Both the position numbers and the translations under genes were made by a program. Below the pieces are notes generated by a model. It ran no database searches, was not told where the DNA came from, and was given only the letters and a program-made list of their open reading frames with translations. Shown here piece after piece: positions 44,184 through 54,327 of a stretch of DNA of 64,000 bases (positions are counted from its first letter, which is position 1; each line of letters starts with the position of its first letter). This DNA is from Limisalsivibrio acetivorans. Lineage in GTDB: Bacteria; Chrysiogenota; Deferribacteres; Deferribacterales; Geovibrionaceae. The stretch covers positions 1,871,407 to 1,935,406 of the forward strand of contig NZ_ATWF01000001.1 in the NCBI RefSeq assembly GCF_000421105.1, read 5' to 3'.

Positions 44184-44849
44184 ATGGAAAACCACTATAA
44201 GGGCCACAGGCAAAGACTCAGGGAGAAATTCCTTAAAAACCCCTCCGGGATGTTCGATTACGAGATAATCGAGCTCCTGCTCGGCTATGTTATACCTAGG
44301 CGGGATGTGAAACCCCTTGCCAAGGATATGGTACAGTATGCCGAAGGTCTGAGCGGCCTGCTCAAAACCGATTACAAGGAAATAGACGGTGCGGGCCCCG
44401 AAGTCCAGCGTTTTTTTGCGATCATACGGGAATTTATTTTCCGAATAGAGTACGAAACCGCAAGGGAGGAACGCTTAGCCCTCGAAAATGCTGAGGACGT
44501 ATACCGCTTTCTCCGCTATCTCATCGGCATGTCCGAGAAGGAAAACTTCATCACAATATTTCTGGACCGAAACAAAAAGCTCCTCGGTCACGAGAATATC
44601 TCCAGAGGAACTGTGGACAGAACCGCTGTCTTCCCGAGAGAGGTTGCCGAAGCCTCCCTGAAGTACAGAGCCTCCTTCGTAATTATAGCCCATAACCACC
44701 CCTCCGGCAGCCTTACACCGAGCAAAGAGGATATAGACATAACATCACGGGTACAGATGGCCCTTGAAACCCTTGATATAGCACTCCTTGATCATATTAT
44801 AGTCACAGAGGAGGCTTATTTGAGTCTCAGACAGCACGATCTTATATGA
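44184..44849 (+). CDS. radC: RadC-family JAB-domain protein
   Basis: 221 residues. The N-terminal helix-hairpin-helix region (RQRLREKFLKN, FDYEIIELLLGYVIPRRDVKPLAK) is followed by the JAB/MPN domain with metal site IIAHNHPSGSLTPSKEDI. Despite its name, a direct role in repair is doubtful in this family; its function is not settled. It is divergent from tatA. Confidence 0.93.
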   Translation: MENHYKGHRQRLREKFLKNPSGMFDYEIIELLLGYVIPRRDVKPLAKDMVQYAEGLSGLLKTDYKEIDGAGPEVQRFFAIIREFIFRIEYETAREERLALENAEDVYRFLRYLIGMSEKENFITIFLDRNKKLLGHENISRGTVDRTAVFPREVAEASLKYRASFVIIAHNHPSGSLTPSKEDIDITSRVQMALETLDIALLDHIIVTEEAYLSLRQHDLI

Positions 44850-44872
44850 ATGATTGTTAAGCGGAGGGAAAG

Positions 44873-45745
44873 ATGAAGGTTTTTCTTACAGGTTCCACAG
44901 GATTTGTCGGAAGCAGAGTTATGCAGGAGCTCCTTGATCAGGGATACGAGGTTAAGGCTCTTGTGCGTGACAAAGAGGTGCCCGAAGGTGTTGAGGCTGT
45001 GCGGGGGGATATTTTAGAACCCGAAAGCTTTGAGGGTGCCCTCGGAGATGTTGATGCTGTTATCCACCTCATCGGCATTATCAGAGAGTTCCCTGCAAAA
45101 GGTGTAACCTTCGAAAAACTCCATTATCAGGCATCTGTGAACATAATCGATGCCGCTGAGAGGGCTGGTATAAAGAGATTCATACACATGTCCGCAAACG
45201 GCTCCCGAGCAGATGCGGTGAGCGATTACCATAAAACGAAGTACAAGGCCGAGGAGCATCTTAGAAACTCATCCCTCGAATGGACCATTATGCGTCCCTC
45301 ACTTATATACGGCCCCGGAGACTCCTTTATAAACATGCTTGCAGGATACATGCGCAAAGCCCCTGCTTTCACCTATTTCGGTGATGGAAGCTATCCCATG
45401 CAGCCGGTGAGCGTACACGAGGTTGCGGAGATCTTCGTGAACTCCATCAAAACACCCGAAACCGTAGGGAAGCTCTACCCCGTTTGCGGAAACAGAGTGT
45501 TCACCTATAAACACCTTCTAAAGAAGATAATGCACGCCATCGACCGCGGCATGCCCCTACTACCAGTTCCGGAATTTGCAGTCAGCTTCGGCATCACACT
45601 ATTCGGCGGCCTTTCCTTCTTCCCCATTACAAGGGACCAGTTCATAATGCTCACCGAAGGGAACACCTGCGAGGATAGAGAAGTTTTTGATACTGTGGAT
45701 GTAACAGAAAGAAACTTCGACGAAGAGATAAAGACTTATCTCTGA
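44873..45745 (+). CDS. NAD(P)-binding SDR-type protein, NDUFA9-like
   Basis: 290 residues from an ATG with GGAGGGAAAG upstream. VFLTGSTGFVGSRVMQELLD is the Rossmann nucleotide motif, and ALVRDKEVPEGVEAVRGDI and HMSANGSRADAVSDYHKTKYKAE fit the atypical SDR group that includes the complex I subunit NDUFA9. The catalytic Tyr region YHKTKYKAE is present. In bacteria these proteins are often called NAD-dependent epimerases; the substrate is unknown. It follows radC by 23 nt. Confidence 0.85.
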   Translation: MKVFLTGSTGFVGSRVMQELLDQGYEVKALVRDKEVPEGVEAVRGDILEPESFEGALGDVDAVIHLIGIIREFPAKGVTFEKLHYQASVNIIDAAERAGIKRFIHMSANGSRADAVSDYHKTKYKAEEHLRNSSLEWTIMRPSLIYGPGDSFINMLAGYMRKAPAFTYFGDGSYPMQPVSVHEVAEIFVNSIKTPETVGKLYPVCGNRVFTYKHLLKKIMHAIDRGMPLLPVPEFAVSFGITLFGGLSFFPITRDQFIMLTEGNTCEDREVFDTVDVTERNFDEEIKTYL

Positions 45746-45835
45746 GACTTGAAAAATTGTCATATTTGAATATTATTAGAAAGTCTTCGAAATGAAGAAT
45801 ACCATAGGAGCTATCCTAGTAATTGTGGAGCAGAT

Positions 45836-46339
45836 ATGAAATCACTGGTTCTTAGAACTGTTGTCGCGGTAATGCTTATATTCGCCTTCATCGGCTGTGA
45901 AAGAAAGGGTGCAGACTCTGATGTCGATGTTTCCGATGTTAACCTTGAAAAGGTATCCTCAGGAGTTGTCTCCAGATTTAAAAAGGAAAACAAGGGTAAG
46001 GTTCTCCTTGTGAACTTCTTCGCCTCTTGGTGTCCGCCATGCAGAGGGGAAACCCCCGATTTTGTTGAGACCTATAATGAAATGAGCGACCGCCTCACCA
46101 TCATAGGCCTGTCTACGGACGCAAAGCCTAATGATGCAAAGAAGTACATAAAAGAGTTTAACGTCACTTACCCCGTCTATCTTGCGGACAGGTCACTCAG
46201 TGCGGAATACGGGATTAACACCATACCAACCAACATTATATACAAACCGGACGGAACGCTTCTCGATATAATTGTCGGGCCCATAACAAAAAAGGACCTC
46301 ATTTACATCGTTGAGAAGTACACTGACTCCGGAAGCTAA
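45836..46339 (+). CDS. TlpA/ResA-like thiol-disulfide lipoprotein
   Basis: 167 residues. The N-terminal hydrophobic segment ends in FAFIGC, a lipobox, so it should be a lipoprotein. The thioredoxin fold carries VNFFASWCPPCRGETPDF with CPPC. The cis-Pro strand is INTIPTNIIYKPDGTLLD. Such proteins reduce disulfides in the periplasm, often for cytochrome c maturation; the partner is not visible here. The gene lies 90 nt after the NDUFA9-like gene. Confidence 0.9.
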   Translation: MKSLVLRTVVAVMLIFAFIGCERKGADSDVDVSDVNLEKVSSGVVSRFKKENKGKVLLVNFFASWCPPCRGETPDFVETYNEMSDRLTIIGLSTDAKPNDAKKYIKEFNVTYPVYLADRSLSAEYGINTIPTNIIYKPDGTLLDIIVGPITKKDLIYIVEKYTDSGS

Positions 46340-46425
46340 AAGGTAGGAATTAATTTGTTGTTGAATTTTAATAAGTCCGTTCTATCTTTGAAAGGGTGAA
46401 GGCAAATATGCCGGAGGACATGAAC

Positions 46426-46905
46426 ATGTATGAAATTGGCGTGAAGTGCGTTATCAAAGAACCGCTCACCTCCCGCTATCTCCTCATGATGGAGACTATC
46501 TGCGGTGACTACCTTCTCCCCATCACAATCGGATCTTTTGAGGCAGAGGCTATCTACAGCGAACTTAACAAGATTCCCTCGCCAAGACCTATGACCTATG
46601 ACTTCATATCTGGAATACTTTCAAGCATCGATAAAGTAAGGGTCCTCAGCCTCGTTATCGACGATGTGAAAGAAGGTGTCTATACAGCGAAGATGGAGCT
46701 CGACTGCGGCGGTGAACAGAAAACCATGGACTGCAGACCATCGGACGGAATCGCCATAGCCCTCAGACTGAGCACACCAATATTCATAGATGAAGAGGTT
46801 CTCGCAAAAAGCAGCTGTATCGACAGAACATGCCTCAGCGAGCAGGAGGAGAGAACGCTATTCAACATAGTAGACGATCAGGGGACAACCTTCTGGAATG
46901 TCTGA
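46426..46905 (+). CDS. Bifunctional nuclease (DUF151) family protein
   Basis: 160 residues from the ATG at 46426 (MYEIGVKCVIKEP), chosen because GGAGG lies 8 nt upstream. Earlier candidate starts (GTG 46396, ATG 46408, ATG 46420) have poorer spacing. The conserved PITIGSFEAEAIYSEL and CRPSDGIAIALRL are the BFN/DUF151 signatures. In plants and mycobacteria some members have RNase/DNase activity; here the activity is unproven. Its TGA overlaps the start of the nitrilase gene (ATGTCTGA). Confidence 0.85.
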   Translation: MYEIGVKCVIKEPLTSRYLLMMETICGDYLLPITIGSFEAEAIYSELNKIPSPRPMTYDFISGILSSIDKVRVLSLVIDDVKEGVYTAKMELDCGGEQKTMDCRPSDGIAIALRLSTPIFIDEEVLAKSSCIDRTCLSEQEERTLFNIVDDQGTTFWNV

Positions 46906-47629
46906 GATGAAGATAGCGGTCCTCCAAATGAACGTCACCGAGGACCCGAACGAGAACATTGAGAAAGCCACCAAGCTCACAGAGCACCTTGAAGGCTACA
47001 CCATACTACTACCCGAACTCTTTACCACAGGATTCCGCTATCCCCTGATACGCTCACTCGAGCAAAACCATCATGACATAGTCGACAAGCTCCCATCATC
47101 AAACAGATACATGGGGAGCGTAGTGCGCAACAACGGGGATGAGCGTTTCAATTCTTTCTTCATAAAGGACTCAAAAGGAACCAGGTTCCCCTATGATAAA
47201 AAGCACCTCTTCCCACTTATGGATGAAGATAAAAACTTCGCACCGGGAAACCGTAAGGGCATAGTCAACCTTGACGGGATTAAGTGCGGAACCTCCATAT
47301 GCTTCGATCTACGCTACCCGGACAGAGACCACTTCTGCGAAGCTCCCCAGATCATCTTCGCCGCTGCACAATGGCCCGCTGTGCGCAAAAAGCACCTCAG
47401 AGCTCTTGTGAGCGCAAGGGCTGTGGAAAACCAGTGCTGGTTTGTTCTCTGCAACGCCGCAGGAAACATAGGTGGTGCACTATTCGGCGGCGGCTCCATA
47501 ATACTCACACCATGGGGCGAAACAGCCGTTGATGCCCACGATACAGAGGATGCGCTCCTCACCTTCGATGCCGATCTCGACTCCGTTACCGAAGTAAGAA
47601 AAACCATACCCATCGACCGTAAGCCGTAA
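46898..47629 (+). CDS. Carbon-nitrogen hydrolase (nitrilase superfamily, omega-amidase-like)
   Basis: 243 residues. The catalytic triad is visible: Glu in ILLPELFTTGF, Lys in PYDKKHLFPL and Cys in GTSICFDLRYPD. The size and the CFDLRYPD motif resemble the omega-amidase/YafV branch, which hydrolyses alpha-keto amides such as alpha-ketoglutaramate. The substrate is inferred. It overlaps the nuclease gene by 8 nt. A repeat cluster follows directly. Confidence 0.88.
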   Translation: MSEMKIAVLQMNVTEDPNENIEKATKLTEHLEGYTILLPELFTTGFRYPLIRSLEQNHHDIVDKLPSSNRYMGSVVRNNGDERFNSFFIKDSKGTRFPYDKKHLFPLMDEDKNFAPGNRKGIVNLDGIKCGTSICFDLRYPDRDHFCEAPQIIFAAAQWPAVRKKHLRALVSARAVENQCWFVLCNAAGNIGGALFGGGSIILTPWGETAVDAHDTEDALLTFDADLDSVTEVRKTIPIDRKP

Positions 47630-47682
47630 ACACCATATCCGGCTAAACTTGTCAAATAATCTCATTATTCATTAATAAGGCT

Positions 47683-47976
47683 AAGGGGAAATTTTTAGGG
47701 AAAACTTTCCCCTTAGAATCCCCTCAAAAACCCCTTTATCTGTCTGAAGACTTTCCCATCCATGGAAATTATTCTGCCGTTCGAAGAAAGAAGCTTCCTT
47801 CTCACTTACGCAAGCGAGCTTTCATCCATGAAAGCTCATGCAAATCATACGTTTAAAGGTTGATATGTAACAGGCTTCCATGGATGGAAGCCCTGAAGGC
47901 GAAACTAAATTGAATTGTATTCAATTTATGTAGCCGGAAGTACAAGAGGGCAAGGTCTCCTTGCTCGAACAACAAT
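47683..47976 (+). repeat. GGATG-hairpin repeat, unit 3 (M1-M2-M3-M4-M5-M6a left half)
   Basis: M1: AAGGGGAAA (47683-47691) with TTTCCCCTT (47706-47714). M2 is partly decayed (GAAGACTTTCC with GGAAATTATTC) and has apex CATCCATG. M3: 47817-47836. M4: GGCTTCCATGGATGGAAGCC (47873-47892). M5 has a different stem: AAATTGAAT (47907-47915) with ATTCAATTT (47919-47927), fully paired. M6a is only its first half, GGGCAAGG (47948-47955) with CCTTGCTC (47959-47966), and M7 is missing. It fills the convergent gap 47630-47982, which has no gene. Confidence 0.88.
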
Positions 47977-47982
47977 AATCAA

Positions 47983-48402
47983 CTAATCCAGATACAACCT
48001 TCGTATCTCTTCATACCTTTTCCTGTTAACGCCGAAATCGTAGTAACCGATCCTCGCCTTTGAAAAGTAGCCGAGTGCGCCGTTCATGGGAATTATGATA
48101 ATATCATCCTTATATTTGAAGAATCTCGATTTGGCCAGCGCCCTTAACTCGTTTTCAGTAAGCTTTGTTACCTCTGTACGGGGGAGGGCATCGATTATAC
48201 CTGCAAGCTCCTTTAGAGAACTCTCTACACTCTCTTTAACTGGGAGCGGCTCGACATAAAACTTGTCCCTTTCATCCGCACTAGAGACGCATAGCGGTCT
48301 GCTGTCGCATTTAGGCAGTCCGTCCTTTACTGAATAAGATACCGAGGAGCAACCGCCCATTAGTACGGCACTCAAAAGTATTGAAGCTGTGAAATATTTC
48401 AT
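47983..48402 (-). CDS. Putative lipoprotein of unknown function
   Basis: 139 residues. The N-terminus ends in SAVLMGGCSSV, a lipobox with Cys-19, so it is expected to be a membrane lipoprotein. The rest is helix-rich (LKELAGIIDAL, ELRALAKSRFFKYKDD) and carries a strand-like IIIIPMNGALGYFSK. I do not recognise the family. It is convergent with the nitrilase across a repeat cluster and divergent from the 48559 membrane gene. Confidence 0.72.
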   Translation of the reverse strand: MKYFTASILLSAVLMGGCSSVSYSVKDGLPKCDSRPLCVSSADERDKFYVEPLPVKESVESSLKELAGIIDALPRTEVTKLTENELRALAKSRFFKYKDDIIIIPMNGALGYFSKARIGYYDFGVNRKRYEEIRRLYLD

Positions 48403-48558
48403 GTTGATCCCCCCTTCATATAAGAACTTAACAGAGATATATCCTAGTGACTATAAAATACTTAAGCTTGTTTCAATTATCCACTTACAGATAAAATTAC
48501 AAGTAATTTACAAAACACTAGTTTAATACTGTTAACATTTATGAAAAGGGGGTTTGTT

Positions 48559-48885
48559 ATGGGAAGAAGTATCACGACTAATTTTACGATGTTCGAAGCT
48601 TTGGGTCATGCGGTGATCTGGATAATTCTGAGCGTTATAACCTTTGGGATCGCAGCATTCTTCGCTCCGTATTCGATAGCTAAGTTTTTTATTAACCGTA
48701 CAGAGATAACTGTAGATGGTAAAAGGTACATACAGCAGTGCAACGTTGAGCTTTTAGGGAATCTGGGACATCTGCTCCTTTGGGTTCTTATTGTTATTGT
48801 TACCTTTGGTTTAGGCTATTTCCTTTATATCTATCATGTCTGGGTATACTGCATCTCTAAGACGGAGCTTATCCCTGCACAATAA
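48559..48885 (+). CDS. Small membrane protein with internal duplication
   Basis: 108 residues from the ATG at 48559, which has AGGGGG 6-7 nt upstream; an ATG at 48541 lacks a ribosome site. Two similar halves of ~45 residues are seen: LGHAVIWIILSVITFGIAAFF with INRTEI, and LGHLLLWVLIVIVTFGLGYFL with ISKTEL. Each holds a hydrophobic segment, so the protein should span the membrane two or more times. It resembles short DUF898-like membrane proteins, but the function is unknown. Confidence 0.72.
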   Translation: MGRSITTNFTMFEALGHAVIWIILSVITFGIAAFFAPYSIAKFFINRTEITVDGKRYIQQCNVELLGNLGHLLLWVLIVIVTFGLGYFLYIYHVWVYCISKTELIPAQ

Positions 48886-48962
48886 GGTGTGGGGTACATT
48901 AATGTGGTAGTATAACTGGTAAGGTGTACTTTACAGCTACAATCATTTGACCGGGATGTGCT

Positions 48963-51242
48963 ATGCAGGCAATTAAAGAGAAAATCTGGTATTTATTTTA
49001 TATCGTTTTAATTTTTGGTTTAATCATTCTGTGCTTTGTGTCATATAGCCTCAAAAATGATATAACCAGCGACTATAAAAAGCTTAATATCCAACAAACT
49101 GATCTCATCTATAATGTTATACATTCCCTGCTGGCCACAAACGAAAACATGCTCGATATGCTCGGAAAAGAGATTGCCGAGAAGCACAGGGGGAATGAGT
49201 CTGTAAAGAACCCTGAAATCTTCCAAAGCTACCTTGAGCTTGATACTTCCGTTATAGCTCTCGGGCTTCTACGCCCTGACGGCAGGTATACCGCTGTTAG
49301 CAATAATCTTAACCCAGATGACCTCCCTAACCTTCTGGAGCAGGAAGAGAGCAGAAACACTTTCCTGAAAACATTGAACTGGGACAAGATGATACTTGGG
49401 CGGACCTATTATTTTAAGCCTTTGAATGAGTACGTTATTCCCATCAGAAAGGCTGTGCGTGATAATAAGGATAGTAATAAGGTTATTGCTGTGATAGCCG
49501 CCGCACTCACACTCGGCGACTCGGCAAAGCTCTTCAACAACAATCTTCATTTCGGTAATGAAAACAACATCATTATCCATCGTGAGTTTGACGGCTATAT
49601 CCAGTATGCCTCCCAAAGTTACATCAGGGAGGGTATATACGATGAACCTATCTCTGAAGAGATACTCGAAAGAGGGAAATCTCTGATTGAAAAGAAAACA
49701 GGGCTCCCGATAGATGAGGTGATGAGAAATGGGGAAATCGTTACCATAGAGCAGACTGAAGGAGTAAGCGTGCCAATGATTATCTCTGCCCGGTACGATC
49801 CCAGGTATGAGATATGGATATCATCAACCATACAGAAATCTTTCATCGTAAGAGAGTGGTTAAGGCTCACTGCCATTATATTTGCATCCGGGGCTGCCTT
49901 TTATATTGTCCTGTTCTTCATGTTTCTTAAGGTTGCCCGTACGGATAAGGAGCTGAAGAAATCACTTCAGAAGCAGGCAAACAGGGATTACCTCACAGGG
50001 CTTTACAACAGAAATTACCTGAGATACCGCATAGGAGAATGGATAAACGATGATAAGCAACCCTTTACGCTCCTTTATCTTGATATGGATAATTTCAAGG
50101 ATGTAAACGACAGCTTTGGGCATGTCTTCGGGGATAAGGTTCTTATTGAGATATCGGCAAGGATCAAATCTGAGCTTGAGAAAACATCTATGTTGATCAG
50201 GCAGGGTGGTGATGAATTCCTCATATTCAGCAGGGTAATTGATGATGAAACAATCGTCAGGGATTCACGCAAGCTACTTGATCACATCTCCAAGCCTTAC
50301 ACCATAGATGGACAGACTTTTTTACTTGGTGGAAGTGTTGGGCTTGCAAAGTATCCCGAACACGGAGAAACGCTTGATGATCTCATACGCTCGGCAGATG
50401 TTGCGATGTATGAGGCCAAGAAGCGTAAGGGCAACATAAGCATGTTTGCCCCGGGTATGGAGGCTAAGGAGCTCAAACGTATCCACATGCATCAGGAGTT
50501 GAAGGGGGCTGTTGAAAGGGGCGAGCTGTTCATGGTATATCAGCCCCAGGTCGACAGGGATGAGAAGGTGTGCGGCATAGAGTCGCTGGCCAGATGGAGC
50601 AACAGGGAGCTCGGTTTTGTGCCTCCTGACAAGTTTATTGCTGTAGCTGAATCATCCGGCATCATAGAAGAGATTGGTGAATTCATTATCAACAGTGTTC
50701 TTACAGACATTAAGGATATTCATTCGGTTTTTGGCTGCCCCTCGGTTTCGATAAATATTTCAGTTAAGCAGTTTATGCAGGCAGATTTTGTGGATAAGCT
50801 CCAGCAGGCGATTAATGATTCACTTAAAAATGAGTGCGGAAACATAAAGATTATACTGGAGATAACAGAAAACCTCTTTATAGAGGATCTGGACCATGTT
50901 CTCCCTGTACTGCATAGCCTGCGTGATTCAGGTATTATGATATCACTTGATGATTTCGGTACCGGCTATTCATCCCTGAGCCTCCTCAAGGCGCTCCCCA
51001 TTAATGAGCTCAAGATAGACAAATGCTTCGTTGATGACATGCTTACTAACGAGACATCCAGTCAGATGGTTAAAAATATTATTGATATTGGCAAAAACAT
51101 GGGCTTTGCAGTTTTGGCAGAGGGCGTCGAAAGCCGAGAACAGATGGAGAAGCTCAAGGAATATGGCTGTGATTCATTCCAAGGCTACTACTTCTCAAGG
51201 CCTATCCCGAAGGATGAGCTTATAAAGTATCTGAGAAAATAA
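48963..51242 (+). CDS. Membrane sensor GGDEF-EAL protein (c-di-GMP turnover)
   Basis: 759 residues. Membrane helix 1 (residues ~10-31) and helix 2 (~300-323) flank a ~265-residue periplasmic sensor region that resembles a Cache-type domain. The GGDEF motif is intact (RQGGDEFL, residues 415-419); no RxxD inhibitory site is seen before it. The EAL domain has ESLARW in place of EALxRW, DDFGTGYSSL, LKIDKCFV, AEGVE and FQGYYFSRP, so it should be an active phosphodiesterase. It is probably bifunctional or substrate-gated. A bidirectional terminator follows. Confidence 0.93.
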   Translation: MQAIKEKIWYLFYIVLIFGLIILCFVSYSLKNDITSDYKKLNIQQTDLIYNVIHSLLATNENMLDMLGKEIAEKHRGNESVKNPEIFQSYLELDTSVIALGLLRPDGRYTAVSNNLNPDDLPNLLEQEESRNTFLKTLNWDKMILGRTYYFKPLNEYVIPIRKAVRDNKDSNKVIAVIAAALTLGDSAKLFNNNLHFGNENNIIIHREFDGYIQYASQSYIREGIYDEPISEEILERGKSLIEKKTGLPIDEVMRNGEIVTIEQTEGVSVPMIISARYDPRYEIWISSTIQKSFIVREWLRLTAIIFASGAAFYIVLFFMFLKVARTDKELKKSLQKQANRDYLTGLYNRNYLRYRIGEWINDDKQPFTLLYLDMDNFKDVNDSFGHVFGDKVLIEISARIKSELEKTSMLIRQGGDEFLIFSRVIDDETIVRDSRKLLDHISKPYTIDGQTFLLGGSVGLAKYPEHGETLDDLIRSADVAMYEAKKRKGNISMFAPGMEAKELKRIHMHQELKGAVERGELFMVYQPQVDRDEKVCGIESLARWSNRELGFVPPDKFIAVAESSGIIEEIGEFIINSVLTDIKDIHSVFGCPSVSINISVKQFMQADFVDKLQQAINDSLKNECGNIKIILEITENLFIEDLDHVLPVLHSLRDSGIMISLDDFGTGYSSLSLLKALPINELKIDKCFVDDMLTNETSSQMVKNIIDIGKNMGFAVLAEGVESREQMEKLKEYGCDSFQGYYFSRPIPKDELIKYLRK

Positions 51243-51278
51243 AAAAACCCCGCTGAATTAACAGCAGGGCTTTTAAAA
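51243..51278. terminator. Bidirectional terminator between the GGDEF-EAL gene and the tRNA operon
   Basis: CCCCGCTG (51248-51255), loop AATTAA, CAGC-A-GGG with a bulged A, flanked by T-run on the right and A-run on the left. On the minus strand it reads CCCTGCTG, loop, CAGCGGGG, seven T, so it is stronger for the tRNA operon. The convergent gap is only about 40 nt, and no repeat module lies in it. Confidence 0.75.
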
Positions 51279-51280
51279 AG

Positions 51281-51355
51281 CGGGGACGAAGGGACTCGAA
51301 CCCTCGACCTCTGGCGTGACAGGCCAGCGTTCTAACCAAACTGAACTACGCCCCC
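51281..51355 (-). tRNA. tRNA-Asp (GTC)
   Basis: 75 nt without an encoded CCA. Acceptor GGGGGCG pairs with CGTCCCC; the anticodon stem CTGGC/GCCAG closes the loop CTGTCAC, giving anticodon GTC. The T arm is GAGGG TTCGAGT CCCTT and the discriminator is G. Confidence 0.96.
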
Positions 51356-51380
51356 AAAGGGATCTTCGATTTAAAAGTAA

Positions 51381-51453
51381 TGGGCGGTGCAGGGATCGAA
51401 CCTGCGACCCTCGGCTTGTAAGGCCGATGCTCTCCCAGCTGAGCTAACCGCCC
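51381..51453 (-). tRNA. tRNA-Val (TAC)
   Basis: 73 nt without CCA. Acceptor GGGCGGT pairs with ACCGCCC; anticodon loop CTTACAA closed by TCGGC/GCCGA gives anticodon TAC. T loop TTCGATC, discriminator A. Confidence 0.96.
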
Positions 51454-51490
51454 GGTTTCTCCTTTAAAAAGAAGATATTTAATTGTAAAG

Positions 51491-51565
51491 CGTCCCATAG
51501 GGGATTCGAACCCCTGCTGCCGCCTCGAAAGGGCGGTGTCCTAGGCCAGGCTAGACGAATGGGAC
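51491..51565 (-). tRNA. tRNA-Glu (TTC)
   Basis: 75 nt without CCA. Acceptor GTCCCAT pairs with ATGGGAC; anticodon loop CTTTCGA closed by CCGCC/GGCGG gives TTC. T loop TTCGAAT, discriminator G. Confidence 0.96.
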
Positions 51566-51568
51566 CTA

Positions 51569-51641
51569 TGAGCCATGTTGGGCTCGAACCAACGACCCAC
51601 TGCTTAAAAGGCAGTTGCTCTACCGACTGAGCTAATGGCTC
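51569..51641 (-). tRNA. tRNA-Lys (TTT)
   Basis: 73 nt without CCA. Acceptor GAGCCAT pairs with ATGGCTC; anticodon loop CTTTTAA closed by ACTGC/GCAGT gives TTT. T loop TTCGAGC, discriminator A. It is the first tRNA of the operon (order Lys, Glu, Val, Asp). Confidence 0.96.
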
Positions 51642-51683
51642 ATTCTAAATCCGCCAAGATGTTTTCTTCTAAGCGGGAATTGG

Positions 51684-51713
51684 TTTATAGCAAAATACGA
51701 AGCTCTTTGTCAA
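51684..51713 (-). promoter_or_regulatory. Promoter of the tRNA operon
   Basis: On the minus strand TTGACA (51708-51713) and TATAAA (51684-51689) are 18 nt apart, about 42 nt upstream of tRNA-Lys. This is a near-consensus sigma70 promoter and fits a stable RNA operon. Confidence 0.75.
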
Positions 51714-51854
51714 TTACTTTTTTGAAAAAAATATTAAATAATCCATATACGTTCTGAAACCCCTAACGCAGGGGTGGTGGCATCAGGCTAACTATCTTTT
51801 GAGAGTGGATAAAAACCCGGCTGGCCATCACATAAAAACGGCAGGATTTATCCA

Positions 51855-51892
51855 TAAAAAAAGCCCTGCACAAAAAAATGTCCAGGGCTTCT
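51855..51892 (-). terminator. Intrinsic terminator of the purA operon
   Basis: On the minus strand AAGCCCTG pairs with CAGGGCTT around an AT-rich loop (GACATTTTTTTGTG), followed by a T-run. It lies 24 nt after the purA stop. The remaining 51714-51854 stretch has a small hairpin CCCCTAACGCAGGGG but nothing assignable. Confidence 0.85.
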
Positions 51893-51915
51893 CAATATTT
51901 TTATGATTAAGTTAT

Positions 51916-53217
<1,302 letters not shown>

Positions 53218-54324
53218 CTAAAGGATTTCCTTTATATTGTAGTAGTCGGTGAAGCTATCCTGCTCACCTTCATTTTCTATAAACATTACGGATTTACCTT
53301 CGCTTCTAAGTTCTTCTGCTTTGGCAAGATCCCCTTTTACGATATAATCGAATTCAGCCGTTTCACCCACGGGTTTATCTATGTGGATTATCTCCTCAAC
53401 ATTGAAGGCCATTCCGCATGCGGATACGTTGAAGCCGAACTTTCCTGCGAGGTTGTCGTATCTTCCGCCTGATCCTACCCTTCCGCCAACGCTGTCGTGG
53501 AGGATTTCAAAGGCAAGGCCAGTGTAATAATCGTGTCCGGTGGTTTCTGCGGCGTCGAATACAAGCATGCTTTCATCAACACCGAGGGAGATGAGCTGGC
53601 TGAATAATGATTTAATGTACTCAAGCCTCTCCTTGGCGATACCTGCAGGTGCGGTCCGGATAAGCTCATCAATAACATCCATGCCGCCGTATGCGAAGGG
53701 GAGGGAGGCAAGGAAAGCGGTGTCGCCATCAGTCAATCCTGCATTTGAGGCAAAGTCCTTGATACCCTGAACGTTCTTTGCACTCAGGAGTCCAAGGAGC
53801 TCCTCACGCCCACCCCCTGCCATTTCGAGGATGGTTTCTGTAAATCGTATGTCGCCGGCAACGAACCTGTAGCCGCTTAGTCCAAGAGCCTTCATTCCTC
53901 TATCCGCAATGAGGATGAGCTCTGTATCGCCTGCCAGCTCACTCATACCGAAAAGCTCGCAACCCACTTGAAGTTTCTCCGCTTTAACACCCTTATCTAG
54001 ATTTACATTGCGGAACACCCTTCCTCGATAGCCGAGACGAAGGGGGAGGGGGAAGCCCTCCATATAGTTTGCCGCATATCTGCACACCTGGGGTGTGAAA
54101 TCGGGGCGGAGCACTAGAGACTTACCCGTGTTACGGTCGATGAACCGGATGATGTTCTCGTCCTTAAAGTCCATGGCTGTGCGGGAGAGCATGTCGTAAT
54201 AGTCGTATATGGGAAGGAATATCTCCATATACCCGTAGGAGTTGAGAACTCCCCGCAGTGATTTTTCAATGTCGTTCAGTTTTTTTGCACGCATGGGTGC
54301 AATGTTTGTAATACCCTGGGTCAT
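53218..54324 (-). CDS. hisZ: ATP phosphoribosyltransferase regulatory subunit
   Basis: 368 residues. It resembles the class II histidyl-tRNA synthetase core: LVLRPDFTPQVCRYAA is motif 2-like, and YYTGLAFEILHDSVGGRVGSGGRYDNL the His-binding region, but it lacks the anticodon-binding domain. By family it is HisZ, which works with the short catalytic HisG in the first step of histidine synthesis. hisG is not in the window. It is encoded upstream of purA, an order known from several bacteria. Confidence 0.92.
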   Translation of the reverse strand: MTQGITNIAPMRAKKLNDIEKSLRGVLNSYGYMEIFLPIYDYYDMLSRTAMDFKDENIIRFIDRNTGKSLVLRPDFTPQVCRYAANYMEGFPLPLRLGYRGRVFRNVNLDKGVKAEKLQVGCELFGMSELAGDTELILIADRGMKALGLSGYRFVAGDIRFTETILEMAGGGREELLGLLSAKNVQGIKDFASNAGLTDGDTAFLASLPFAYGGMDVIDELIRTAPAGIAKERLEYIKSLFSQLISLGVDESMLVFDAAETTGHDYYTGLAFEILHDSVGGRVGSGGRYDNLAGKFGFNVSACGMAFNVEEIIHIDKPVGETAEFDYIVKGDLAKAEELRSEGKSVMFIENEGEQDSFTDYYNIKEIL

Positions 54325-54327
54325 AAC

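Noticed and set aside
48886-48962. c-di-GMP riboswitch before the GGDEF-EAL gene
   Set aside because: The 77 nt gap has no GEMM-like conserved core; the same holds for the gaps before pilY1 and tatA.
51714-51854. Small RNA gene between the tRNA promoter and the purA terminator
   Set aside because: Only a short CCCCT/AGGGG hairpin is seen, with no promoter-terminator pair to support a transcript.
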